Notes under the pieces: model-generated | Databases searched by the model: none | Seen by the model: only the letters and a program-made list of their open reading frames with translations | What the model was told of the DNA's origin: nothing | Position numbers and translations under genes: made by a program | From: Flavobacteriaceae bacterium UBA6268 | GTDB taxonomy: Bacteria > Bacteroidota > Bacteroidia > Flavobacteriales > Flavobacteriaceae | DNA: 30,944 nucleotides | Reading direction: 5' to 3' | Assembly (NCBI GenBank): GCA_002440705.1 | Contig: DJVA01000081.1 | Coordinates: forward strand, 1 to 30,944 | Shown here: piece after piece, positions 1-6,149 of the stretch | Layout: every line of letters starts with the position of its first letter | How positions within the stretch are numbered: the stretch's first letter is position 1

Positions 1-518
1 GGTGTTTTTCTTCCGAAAATTTTCACCATAACCTCCAGCTTGCGTTTTTCTTCATTGATCTTTTCAACAGTTCCATTGAATCCATTGAAAGGACCGTCAA
101 TCACCTTTACGGTTTCCCCAATGATGTATGGGATGTTGATGTTATCGTCCTGAACAGCCAACTCATCAACCTTGCCGAGCATTCGGTTTACTTCCGACTG
201 GCGAAGTGGCACAGGGTCGCCTCCTTTGGTTTCCCCCAGAAAGCCAATTACTCCATTAATGGATCGTATGATATGCGGGATTTCCCCTGCCAAGCTTGCT
301 TGAATCATAATATATCCCGGAAAATAAACTCGCTCTTTATTGATTTTTTTTCCATTTCGGATTTGAATCACCTTTTCAGTAGGTACCAAAACTTGCTCCA
401 CATAATCCTGCAACCCCAAACGGGCCACTTCAGACTCGATGTAAGATTTAATCTTATTCTCTTGTCCACTAACGGAACGCACCACATACCATTTTTTAGT
501 ACTCTTCGTCTCGGTCAT
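1..518 (-). CDS. nusG: Transcription termination/antitermination factor NusG (3' end cut by window edge)
   Basis: NusG binds RNA polymerase, modulates pausing and links transcription to Rho or to the ribosome. The reading frame starts MTETKSTKKWYVVRSVSGQ at the ATG at 518. It shows the NGN-domain pattern (the WYVVRSVSGQE start, the PGYIMI segment near residue 90, then the IRSINGVIGFLG segment), followed by the beginning of a KOW domain (VKVIDGPFNGFNG). The frame is open to base 1, so only the last KOW residues are missing. It lies 6 bases downstream of secE, the classical secE-nusG order that normally continues into rplK/rplA/rpoBC beyond the left edge. Function is from family knowledge; identity is very secure. 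Confidence 0.96.
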   Translation of the reverse strand, partial: MTETKSTKKWYVVRSVSGQENKIKSYIESEVARLGLQDYVEQVLVPTEKVIQIRNGKKINKERVYFPGYIMIQASLAGEIPHIIRSINGVIGFLGETKGGDPVPLRQSEVNRMLGKVDELAVQDDNINIPYIIGETVKVIDGPFNGFNGTVEKINEEKRKLEVMVKIFGRKT

Positions 519-524
519 TTTATC

Positions 525-713
525 TTAGGATTTAATCCAGTGAAAATATTGACTTACTACTTTACTGAAAACCGTATCAACACCCCAGATAGCCAAGGCC
601 AAAACCAAGGAAAACGAAGCCACAATGACAGTGAGTCGCTGCGCTTCGGACCAGCTGGTCCATGAAACATGATTCTTTAATTCGTTGTAAGATTCTTTGA
701 TGTAATTAACCAT
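525..713 (-). CDS. secE: Preprotein translocase subunit SecE
   Basis: A small 62-residue SecE, the single-membrane-span subunit that clamps SecY in the inner-membrane translocon. The protein starts MVNYIKESYNELKNHVSW, an amphipathic helix typical of short SecE proteins, followed by one transmembrane segment (about residues 26-48, TVIVASFSLVLALAIWG). I chose the ATG at 713. An upstream in-frame ATG near 854 would add 47 residues, but that stretch is translation of the tRNA-Trp gene (770-842) and its leader, so it is not real protein. It sits between tRNA-Trp and nusG and is presumably co-transcribed with tuf. Confidence 0.93.
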   Translation of the reverse strand: MVNYIKESYNELKNHVSWTSWSEAQRLTVIVASFSLVLALAIWGVDTVFSKVVSQYFHWIKS

Positions 714-769
714 CGTATTTGCAATTAATACATTAAACTCAGTTATCTTCGAGTTCTCTTTTACAAGTG

Positions 770-842
770 CACGGGTTGAGAGACTCGAACTCCCGACACC
801 TGGTTTTGGAGACCAGTGCTCTACCAACTGAGCTAAACCCGT
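770..842 (-). tRNA. trnW: tRNA-Trp (anticodon CCA)
   Basis: Read on the minus strand the 73-base sequence folds as a full cloverleaf: acceptor ACGGGTT pairs with AACCCGT, the D-loop carries AGCTCAGTTGGTAGAG, the anticodon arm is CTGGT-CTCCAAA-ACCAG with anticodon CCA, and the T arm has GTTCGAGTC. Discriminator base is G. CCA is not encoded. It lies between tuf and secE, the conserved location in Bacteroidota and many other bacteria. Confidence 0.97.
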
Positions 843-902
843 AAGAAAAGTCAAGGCGTCCGCCAGAGACGGACACCTTATGACTTTGTATCTAAACTAG
901 AA

Positions 903-2090
903 TTAGTCTAAAATTTCAGTTACCTGACCAGCACCTACGGTACGTCCTCCTTCACGGATGGCGAAGCGAAGACCAGCGTTCAAGGCAATAGGCTGGATCA
1001 AGTCAACAGTAATGGTCAAGTTGTCACCTGGCATTACCATTTCAACACCGTCGGGTAGCTGGATGTTTCCAGTTACGTCAGTGGTACGGACGTAAAACTG
1101 AGGACGGTAGTTGTTGTGGAATGGAGTGTGGCGACCACCTTCTTCTTTCTTAAGGATATACACCTCTGCTTTAAATTTAGCATGAGGCTTAATGGAACCT
1201 GGCTTTACAATAACCATTCCACGACGGATATCGGTTTTCTCGATACCGCGCAATAGAAGGCCTACGTTGTCCCCAGCTTCACCGCGATCCAAGATTTTGC
1301 GGAACATTTCAACCCCAGTAATGGTGGAAGTCAATTTCTCAGCGCCCATACCAATAATCTCAACGGGATCACCAGTGTTGGCAACACCTGTTTCGATACG
1401 ACCGGTAGCCACAGTTCCACGACCTGTAATGGAGAACACGTCTTCAACAGGCATCAAGAAAGGCTTGTCTTTTTCACGTACGGGTTCTTCGATCCAAGTG
1501 TCAACAGCTTCCATCAATTCTACCACCGTATTTACCCATTTTTCTTCACCGTTCAGCGCACCCAAAGCAGAACCTTGGATAACAGGACCATTATCTCCGT
1601 CATACTCATAGAAGTTCAGGAGGTCACGGATTTCCATTTCAACAAGCTCCAACAATTCTGGGTCATCCACCATGTCTACTTTGTTCATGAAAACAACGAT
1701 ACGTGGAATACCAACCTGACGTCCCAAAAGGATGTGCTCACGGGTTTGTGGCATAGGACCATCGGTAGCAGCAACTACTAGGATGGCACCGTCCATTTGA
1801 GCAGCACCGGTAACCATGTTCTTAACGTAATCCGCGTGACCTGGACAGTCTACGTGGGCGTAGTGACGGTTTTGAGTTTGGTATTCAACGTGTGAAGAGT
1901 TGATGGTAATACCTCTTTCTTTTTCTTCTGGAGCGTTATCGATTTGATCAAAAGATTTAGCTTCAGAAAAACCTTTGTCTGCCATCACTTTAGTAATAGC
2001 AGCAGTTAAGGTAGTCTTTCCGTGGTCAACGTGACCGATAGTACCCACATTTAAGTGTGGTTTTGACCGGTCGAAAGTTTCTTTTGCCAT
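903..2090 (-). CDS. tuf: Elongation factor Tu
   Basis: EF-Tu is the GTPase that delivers aminoacyl-tRNA to the ribosomal A site. The 395-residue length is normal for the family. Visible G motifs are G1 GHVDHGKTT (residues 19-27), the G2 effector region around ERGITI, G3 DCPGHADY, G4 NKVDMV near residue 136 and G5 SALGAL. The C-terminal beta-barrel domains end with the usual VGAGQVTEILD. The ATG at 2090 begins MAKETFDRSKPH, typical of the family. It is preceded by tRNA-Thr(GGT) and followed by tRNA-Trp and secE, so tRNA processing probably frees the tuf mRNA. The leader between the tRNA and the ATG is AT-rich with no Shine-Dalgarno, as usual in this phylum. Confidence 0.98.
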   Translation of the reverse strand: MAKETFDRSKPHLNVGTIGHVDHGKTTLTAAITKVMADKGFSEAKSFDQIDNAPEEKERGITINSSHVEYQTQNRHYAHVDCPGHADYVKNMVTGAAQMDGAILVVAATDGPMPQTREHILLGRQVGIPRIVVFMNKVDMVDDPELLELVEMEIRDLLNFYEYDGDNGPVIQGSALGALNGEEKWVNTVVELMEAVDTWIEEPVREKDKPFLMPVEDVFSITGRGTVATGRIETGVANTGDPVEIIGMGAEKLTSTITGVEMFRKILDRGEAGDNVGLLLRGIEKTDIRRGMVIVKPGSIKPHAKFKAEVYILKKEEGGRHTPFHNNYRPQFYVRTTDVTGNIQLPDGVEMVMPGDNLTITVDLIQPIALNAGLRFAIREGGRTVGAGQVTEILD

Positions 2091-2143
2091 TGTGTATTAA
2101 TTTAATCTTAGTTATATATTAGTGTTCAATCTTTACAAACTTG

Positions 2144-2215
2144 AGCCAATGACGGGAATTGAACCCGTGACCTCTTCCTTACCAAGGAAGCGCTCTACCC
2201 CTGAGCTACACCGGC
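2144..2215 (-). tRNA. trnT: tRNA-Thr (anticodon GGT)
   Basis: The 72-base minus-strand sequence forms a cloverleaf: acceptor GCCGGTG pairs with CATTGGC (two G-T wobbles), anticodon stem CTTCC/GGAAG encloses loop TTGGTAA with anticodon GGT, and the T arm is CGGGTTCAATTCCCG. Discriminator U, no encoded CCA. It directly precedes tuf and follows tRNA-Gly in the same probable transcript. Confidence 0.97.
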
Positions 2216-2220
2216 CTTTC

Positions 2221-2279
2221 TGGTTGCAGGTTGCGTGGGTTGCCTAGGGGCAACAACGAAATCCTCAAGAGGGCAACCA
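2221..2279 (-). repeat. Nested inverted repeats in the tRNA-Thr/tRNA-Gly spacer
   Basis: TGGTTGC at 2221-2227 pairs with GCAACCA at 2273-2279, enclosing a smaller hairpin GTTGCC (2239-2244) / GGCAAC (2249-2254) with a four-base TAGG loop. The spacer would fold in the tRNA precursor and may guide processing; that role is inference. No protein is supported here. Confidence 0.45.
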
Positions 2280-2304
2280 GTACCATGTTCTTGAAGATTT
2301 TAAG

Positions 2305-2377
2305 AGCGGGAGACGGGAGTCGAACCCGCGACATTCAGCTTGGAAGGCTGACGCTCTACCAACTGAGCTACTCCCGC
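2305..2377 (-). tRNA. trnG: tRNA-Gly (anticodon TCC)
   Basis: The 73-base minus-strand sequence has acceptor GCGGGAG paired with CTCCCGC, D arm AGCTCAGTTGGTAGAGC, anticodon stem TCAGC/GCTGA around loop CTTCCAA (anticodon TCC), and T arm GCGGGTTCGACTCCCGT. Discriminator U, no encoded CCA. It lies between the structured 355-base spacer and tRNA-Thr(GGT). Confidence 0.97.
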
Positions 2378-2550
2378 TTGATTCCTGATTTTTTCAGGAC
2401 TTTGATCTCAATATGTCAAATTTTTGAAGGCATGGTCCCTCAAAAATGCGTGCAAAGATAGTGATAATTCATTTGGTTTCAAAATTTCCAATAACATTTT
2501 GAAATCCTTGATTATGAGCTAGGTGAATGCATCTTTTTTTATCATTGCTT

Positions 2551-2598
2551 GTGAAGGGACCCTTCACGACAATTTTAAATCGCCGGCTTTCAAAAGCA
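2551..2598. repeat. Duplicated hairpin element, copy 1
   Basis: The element begins with a perfect inverted repeat GTGAAGGG-a-CCCTTCAC (2551-2567) and continues with GACAATTTTAAAT, then CGCCGGC and CTTTCAAAAGCA. The second copy at 2653-2702 matches it in everything except a two-base longer hairpin loop and one C/T change. I do not recognise it as a named repeat family. Confidence 0.75.
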
Positions 2599-2652
2599 TT
2601 TCGTTTTCCTCAAAGAACTGTATGGATTACGCACCCAAAGGGCGCGTGATCC

Positions 2653-2702
2653 GTGAAGGGTTTCCCTTCACGACAATTTTAAATTGCCGGCTTTCAAAAG
2701 CA
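2653..2702. repeat. Duplicated hairpin element, copy 2
   Basis: Second copy of the element at 2551-2598, in direct orientation: GTGAAGGG-ttt-CCCTTCAC (2653-2671), then the same AT-rich segment, TGCCGGC and CTTTCAAAAGCA. Its 3' half is also part of a larger inverted structure with bases 2704-2730, immediately beside the 3' end of tRNA-Tyr. Confidence 0.75.
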
Positions 2703-2732
2703 AGCTTTTGACACCTACTTTTAAAATTGTTG

Positions 2733-2815
2733 TGGGGAGAGCAGGATTCGAACCTGCGAAGGTGTATACCAACAGATTTACAGTCTGTCCTCGTTGGCCG
2801 CTTGAGTATCTCCCC
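2733..2815 (-). tRNA. trnY: tRNA-Tyr (anticodon GTA)
   Basis: An 83-base class II tRNA with long variable arm. Acceptor GGGGAGA pairs with TCTCCCC, anticodon stem CAGA/TCTG encloses CTGTAAA (anticodon GTA), the variable arm includes GTTGGTATACACCTTC, and the T arm is GCAGGTTCGAATCCTGC. Discriminator A, no encoded CCA. It lies between tRNA-Thr(TGT) and the structured spacer. Confidence 0.97.
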
Positions 2816-2874
2816 AGTAATAATTTCAGTATTTCAAATAACCAAGTTCCGTATTGGAAATGTTGTTTTTTAAG

Positions 2875-2948
2875 AGCCTCCAGAGGGACTCGAACCCACG
2901 ACCCCGAGATTACAAATCACGTGCTCTAGCCAACTGAGCTATGGAGGC
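2875..2948 (-). tRNA. trnT: tRNA-Thr (anticodon TGT)
   Basis: A 74-base tRNA: acceptor GCCTCCA / TGGAGGC, D arm AGCTCAGTTGGCTAGAGC, anticodon loop TTTGTAA (anticodon TGT) on stem CGTGA/TCTCG, which carries one T-T mismatch, and T arm GTGGGTTCGAGTCCC. Discriminator U, no encoded CCA. First tRNA of the tuf cluster, downstream of the hpf terminator. Confidence 0.96.
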
Positions 2949-2980
2949 GACTTGACTTTTCGCGGCTAAATTTTCAGCAT

Positions 2981-3007
2981 AAAAAAGTCCGCTATTTCTA
3001 ACGGACT
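2981..3007 (-). terminator. Intrinsic terminator after hpf
   Basis: On the minus strand AGTCCG (3007-3002) pairs with CGGACT (2991-2986) across a ten-base loop and is followed by a run of T residues (2981-2986 read as T). It lies 54 bases downstream of the hpf stop codon and upstream of tRNA-Thr(TGT), separating the xerC-hpf transcript from the tRNA-tuf transcript. Confidence 0.75.
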
Positions 3008-3008
3008 G

Positions 3009-3016
3009 CAAATGTA
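3009..3016 (-). promoter_or_regulatory. Candidate -7 promoter element for the tRNA-tuf transcript
   Basis: Minus-strand TACATTTG matches the Bacteroidota -7 consensus TAnnTTTG exactly and is followed by C. A TTTG lies upstream but with only 15 bases of spacing, shorter than the usual 17-23. A start about seven bases downstream would fall inside the 5' arm of the hpf terminator. Motif match seen; promoter activity inferred. Confidence 0.35.
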
Positions 3017-3060
3017 TATAAATATTTGTTGCAAAAAAATCTTTTCAATAAAAAAATGGT

Positions 3061-3363
3061 CTAGGAAAAAGTGCGCTGTTTTTGCTTTCTTTTTTTGAGT
3101 TGTCGCTCCAAAGAACGCACACATTCGTCGGTACCTTCCTCAAAAGTTTTTGCCTCCTTTTTAATGATTAAATCGTCTCCGGGAACGCTTAGCAAAATTT
3201 CAACAATCTTGTTTTCCTTGTCACTGGTTTTTTGCACTTTCAGAAATACATCGGCGTAGACAATACGATCGTAAAACTGTTCCAACTTGGAAAGTTTTTT
3301 TTCAATGAAATTGATCAATTTAACATCTGCTACAAAGTTGGGGGTCTCCACATTGACTTTCAT
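3061..3363 (-). CDS. hpf: Ribosome hibernation promoting factor HPF/RaiA family (short form)
   Basis: HPF/RaiA proteins bind the 30S decoding channel during starvation and silence ribosomes, in some species promoting 100S dimers. The 100-residue protein starts MKVNVETPNFVADVKLINF and keeps the family pattern of an N-terminal strand, a helix (FIEKKLSKLEQFYDRI), the VFLKVQ strand, an EILLSVPGDDL strand and a second helix ending in a strongly basic tail (RQLKKRKQKQRTFS). It lacks the C-terminal dimerisation domain of long HPF. It lies 19 bases downstream of xerC and is likely co-transcribed with it; a terminator follows at 2981-3007. Confidence 0.93.
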   Translation of the reverse strand: MKVNVETPNFVADVKLINFIEKKLSKLEQFYDRIVYADVFLKVQKTSDKENKIVEILLSVPGDDLIIKKEAKTFEEGTDECVRSLERQLKKRKQKQRTFS

Positions 3364-3382
3364 AGGCGAGGAAATTTAATTA

Positions 3383-4279
3383 TTAGTCTCTGTTCAGGTT
3401 TCGGGGGTGGGCATTTTTGTACACTTGCTTCAATTGAGAAATACTGTTGTGGGTATATACCTGGGTCGAGGCCAAGCTTGCATGCCCAAGCAGTTCCTTC
3501 ACTGCATTTAAATCGGCACCCTCATTGAGCAGGTGGGTCGCAAAAGAATGCCGAAGGATGTGCGGACTCTTTTTCACCTTTTCGGATGCTATACTAAAAT
3601 AGGAATTTATAATCCGGTACACAAGCGTTTCGTATATTTTAACTCCCTTTTGGGTAAGGAACAAAAATGCACTGTCCTTTATAGAGTCCAAACGCTTTCT
3701 TTCTTCCAGATATTGTTCCAAAGTAATCAAGATGGAGGGCAGTAATGGGATGATTCGCTCTTTGTTCCTCTTTCCCAATACTTTGATATTTTTTTGTGAT
3801 AGCGAAATATCCGTTATTTTTAGGTTCACCAGTTCGGCCCTTCGCATTCCTGTGGCATAAAAGAGTTCGACGATGAGTTTGTTGCGGACGCCTTCAAAAC
3901 CCGCTTCCTGTTCCAGAATATCGATAACCTGGTTGATTTCCTTTTCCGAAAAAGGCACTTGTACTTTTTTGGAAGTCTTCAATGCCTTGTGTTTAACCAA
4001 AGGGTTTTCGGAAATCTGCTTGGTCTTGAGCAAGAATTTGTAATACGATTTGAGGCTAGAGACCTTACGATTCACACTGCGGTTGGAAATACCACCATCT
4101 ACCAAACTTACAATCCAACTTCGGATAACCGAATACGGAACCTTTTTGATGTGCTTGTAATCGTATTCCCGCGAGGCAAAATCCAAAAAAACCTGCAAAT
4201 CCTTTTCGTAAGCCGTCAATGTGTGGACCGAATAGTTTTTTTCCAATCGCAGGTAATCGATGAAATCCTTGAATGGCAT
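3383..4279 (-). CDS. xerC: Tyrosine recombinase XerC/D family
   Basis: XerC/XerD recombinases resolve chromosome dimers at dif during cell division. The 298-residue length is typical. The N-terminal core-binding SAM-like domain covers roughly residues 1-90 (FIDYLRLEKNYSVHTLTAYE) and the catalytic domain roughly 108-290. Visible catalytic residues are R146 in TGMRRAEL, K170 in LGKRNKER, H240 and R243 in SPHILRHSFATH, H266 in LGHASLAST and nucleophile Y275 in QVYTH. It is followed closely by hpf and preceded by the rpsU terminator. The chromosomal neighbourhood (rpsU, hpf, tRNAs, tuf) argues for a housekeeping Xer protein rather than a mobile-element integrase. C versus D cannot be settled from sequence alone, and no dif site is seen here. 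Confidence 0.92.
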   Translation of the reverse strand: MPFKDFIDYLRLEKNYSVHTLTAYEKDLQVFLDFASREYDYKHIKKVPYSVIRSWIVSLVDGGISNRSVNRKVSSLKSYYKFLLKTKQISENPLVKHKALKTSKKVQVPFSEKEINQVIDILEQEAGFEGVRNKLIVELFYATGMRRAELVNLKITDISLSQKNIKVLGKRNKERIIPLLPSILITLEQYLEERKRLDSIKDSAFLFLTQKGVKIYETLVYRIINSYFSIASEKVKKSPHILRHSFATHLLNEGADLNAVKELLGHASLASTQVYTHNSISQLKQVYKNAHPRNLNRD

Positions 4280-4340
4280 ACGCAGGCAGGGTATGGGTTC
4301 TGCTAAAAATACAATTATTTGATGAGCGGCGCAAGGGTAA

Positions 4341-4375
4341 AAAAAATCCGCAGCAACAAATAGTCCTGCGGATTT
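4341..4375 (-). terminator. Intrinsic terminator after rpsU
   Basis: Minus-strand AAATCCGCAG (4375-4366) pairs perfectly with CTGCGGATTT (4353-4344) across a twelve-base loop and is followed by further T residues to 4341. It lies 24 bases past the rpsU stop and ahead of xerC (start 4279), so rpsU appears to be transcribed mostly as a single gene. Confidence 0.85.
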
Positions 4376-4398
4376 ATGTTTTCATGGAAACAGAAAAA

Positions 4399-4593
4399 TT
4401 AAATTTCTTCCTGATCCCTTAGATGTTGAATGTACTGCGCTTTTTGAATAACCGAACGACGCTTCACGGAAGGCTTCGTAAACTGTTGCCTGTCGCGCAA
4501 TTCGCGCATCACGCCGGTTTTGTCGAACTTGCGCTTGAAGCGTTTCAACGCCCTATCGATATTTTCTCCGTCTTTTACTGGTATAATTAACAT
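4399..4593 (-). CDS. rpsU: Small ribosomal subunit protein bS21
   Basis: A 64-residue bS21, a late-assembling 30S protein near the 3' end of 16S rRNA. It starts MLIIPVKDGENIDRALKRF and continues with the basic helices (KRKFDKTGVMRELRDRQQF, KPSVKRRSVIQKAQYIQH). I chose the ATG at 4593, because it carries the canonical bS21 start and is preceded by a strong Shine-Dalgarno; an upstream frame to 4626 would translate the Shine-Dalgarno itself. In Flavobacterium, bS21 together with bS18 and bS6 is known to sequester the anti-Shine-Dalgarno, and rpsU is a known exception with a strong Shine-Dalgarno that allows autoregulation. Its own terminator follows. Confidence 0.96.
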   Translation of the reverse strand: MLIIPVKDGENIDRALKRFKRKFDKTGVMRELRDRQQFTKPSVKRRSVIQKAQYIQHLRDQEEI

Positions 4594-4599
4594 AATGGC

Positions 4600-4612
4600 A
4601 TCACCTCCTTTC
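4600..4612 (-). promoter_or_regulatory. Extended Shine-Dalgarno of rpsU
   Basis: Minus-strand GAAAGGAGGTGAT is a 13-base perfect complement of the bacterial 16S 3' tail (ATCACCTCCTTTC), with ten bases between its GGAGG core and the rpsU ATG. Such a strong site is exceptional in Bacteroidota, where most genes have none. Established knowledge from Flavobacterium links it to feedback: ribosomes lacking bS21 expose the anti-Shine-Dalgarno and translate rpsU preferentially. Confidence 0.85.
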
Positions 4613-4623
4613 GTTTGCGGTGG

Positions 4624-4631
4624 CAAATTTA
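4624..4631 (-). promoter_or_regulatory. Candidate -7 promoter element of rpsU
   Basis: Minus-strand TAAATTTG matches TAnnTTTG exactly. A transcription start about seven bases downstream would give a leader of roughly 25 bases, just enough to include the Shine-Dalgarno at 4600-4612. No clear TTG at -33 is visible. Confidence 0.45.
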
Positions 4632-4669
4632 TAAAGTATTTTGAAATGAATTGCTAAAATTGAAAAAAA

Positions 4670-6091
4670 TTATTCTTTATAGAGCGTCGCCCGTGTGCTT
4701 AAGTCTTGTATGAGTTTTTCCTCCTCGTCACTTTCCAAGAGCACATTGTAATTTTGCCAGAACTTCTCGTGATACGGCTTGGTTGAAAAAATATCCTCCG
4801 ACCATTCCTTGCCCAGCGCTTCATTAATGGCGTCTGGATCTTGGATGACTTCCGTAAAAAGGATTTCCTGAATGGTGTAATAAAACTGTTCGTCCTTGTT
4901 TTTGGAAACTCCAACTTTTTCCTTATCGGAAGAGCGATCGCCGGCATTCACCAATTTGGGTGTTTCATAGTAAAAATAGCTTGGGTACATTTTACCATTG
5001 TAATCCTTGTAGGTGATAATCATTTTATGGTTTACCAACGTATCAAAGAGACTTTTACTTCTGCGTCTTTGAGACTCGGAAGCAGCCACCAACTCGTATT
5101 CAATCTTTTTGATGGCATAATTGTCCCAGTAAATGTACAACCAGCCTTTTGCTTCAAAACCTTCGTTATAAATCCCGGGCGTATTAAGCCCCACATAATC
5201 GGCTCCTTTAAGGATTTGGATTTTATAGAGCTTTCGGCCGTCATCTACGAGTACCGTGTCCAGTTTAAACTGATGGTTTTCCAGGATATCTTTCCCAAAA
5301 AGTGCTTTTGAAGTGTTTGAGTTCCGAACCAAATTTAACTTGCCTTTAAAAATATTCTCCAGACCATTGATACGACGGTCGTTCCATTTGATGGCCTGTA
5401 CCAGGGAGGATGTTTCTATGGTGTCCCGATCGAGTTTTTTGGATTTAAAGGAAAGCTTGGGCATACGGTATTTGAGGTAAGAGTAGTAAGTAAACAAACT
5501 GTCCACATCCCTCAAATCATAACTTTTACGGGTTTCGTCCACATTAATTTTGAGCTGATCCTTTGCCGATGAGGCGTAACTGGAATCGTAAAAAGTTAGC
5601 GCACTTTCAATCAACCATTTGTATTCTTTCTTATTGCGTTCGCGATGCCGAAGGAAGGCCTTTTGCAAATAAGGCATTTCGGGCATGTTATTCGGCAATT
5701 TTTTCAAAGCCTTCAGCACAATTTCATTTCCAGTAGTGGGTCTAGGATCGGATACAATTACCACTTCATCCAAGGAAGCAATTTCTTCTTCCAGAAACAC
5801 ATCCATCGAAGGATCATAATCGGGAAGCGCTGTCTTAAAGCTTTTGTAGCCAATAGAAGAAATGACCAAGGTGTCGTTTTGGTATTCGCGCGGAATTGAA
5901 AGTTGGAACTTCCCATCCACATTGCTGATGGTTCCAATGGTCGAATTCTGAACATACACACTCGCACTCTCAATGGGCAAATAGGTCATAAAATCGACTA
6001 CTTTCCCTTTGATTTCGGTTTGGGCTGAAAGGGAACCAAAACATAGCCCCAGTACTGTGAAAAGTAAAATTTTGGATTTTGGATATTTCAT
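4670..6091 (-). CDS. Carboxypeptidase-regulatory-like domain protein, envelope-associated, unknown function
   Basis: Numbered from the ATG at 6091, the protein has a signal peptide (MKYPKSKILLFTVLGLC..., cleavage after about SLSA), then a CarboxypepD_reg-like beta-sandwich (about residues 24-105: IKGKVVDFMTYLPIESASVY, NVDGKFQLSIP, LVISSIGYKSF). The remainder, from the segment IVLKALKKLPNNMPEMPYLQ onward, resembles Bacteroidota envelope proteins with this regulatory domain and a conserved periplasmic region. The regulatory domain is common at the N-terminus of TonB receptors and DUF5686-type proteins; no TonB plug or clear barrel follows here. An ATG nine bases upstream (6100) is possible, but 6091 gives the better signal peptide. 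Function unknown; likely periplasmic or outer-membrane attached. Confidence 0.75.
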   Translation of the reverse strand: MKYPKSKILLFTVLGLCFGSLSAQTEIKGKVVDFMTYLPIESASVYVQNSTIGTISNVDGKFQLSIPREYQNDTLVISSIGYKSFKTALPDYDPSMDVFLEEEIASLDEVVIVSDPRPTTGNEIVLKALKKLPNNMPEMPYLQKAFLRHRERNKKEYKWLIESALTFYDSSYASSAKDQLKINVDETRKSYDLRDVDSLFTYYSYLKYRMPKLSFKSKKLDRDTIETSSLVQAIKWNDRRINGLENIFKGKLNLVRNSNTSKALFGKDILENHQFKLDTVLVDDGRKLYKIQILKGADYVGLNTPGIYNEGFEAKGWLYIYWDNYAIKKIEYELVAASESQRRRSKSLFDTLVNHKMIITYKDYNGKMYPSYFYYETPKLVNAGDRSSDKEKVGVSKNKDEQFYYTIQEILFTEVIQDPDAINEALGKEWSEDIFSTKPYHEKFWQNYNVLLESDEEEKLIQDLSTRATLYKE

Positions 6092-6149
6092 CAAAGTCAT
6101 GTTACGAACCGTTTCTGATTATCAAAGATAAAGCCAAAAAACCAAATGT

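Larger units (their letters stand above)
2378..2732. other. 355-base spacer between tRNA-Gly and tRNA-Tyr, no gene, highly structured
   Basis: No convincing coding region is present on either strand; the short open frames run across tRNA bodies or repeats. The spacer contains, left to right: an inverted repeat TTTCAAAAT (2477-2485) / ATTTTGAAA (2496-2504); two near-identical copies of a hairpin element (2551-2598 and 2653-2702); a further imperfect hairpin between the copies (2624-2652); and a long-range stem 2673-2683 / 2720-2730 enclosing CAAAAGC (2695-2701) / GCTTTTG (2704-2710). If the tRNAs form one transcript, all of this is transcribed. Confidence 0.6.

Noticed and set aside
714..854. 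N-terminal extension of SecE
   Set aside because: The in-frame 47 residues are translated from the tRNA-Trp gene and its spacer; SecE family proteins start at MVNYIKESYN.
2231..2461. Short plus-strand open frame over the tRNA-Gly region
   Set aside because: It runs antisense through tRNA-Gly and has no recognisable domain; a tRNA shadow.
2551..2702. CRISPR array
   Set aside because: Only two repeats with an internal hairpin and a structured, palindromic spacer; no cas genes.
2684..2929. Plus-strand open frame across tRNA-Tyr and tRNA-Thr
   Set aside because: Antisense translation of two tRNA genes; a common false call.
3383..4279. Mobile-element integrase
   Set aside because: Housekeeping neighbours (rpsU, hpf, tRNAs, tuf), typical XerC length and no attachment repeats or cargo genes nearby.
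4594..4626. Upstream extension of rpsU
   Set aside because: It would translate the Shine-Dalgarno sequence; the family start is MLIIPVKDGEN.
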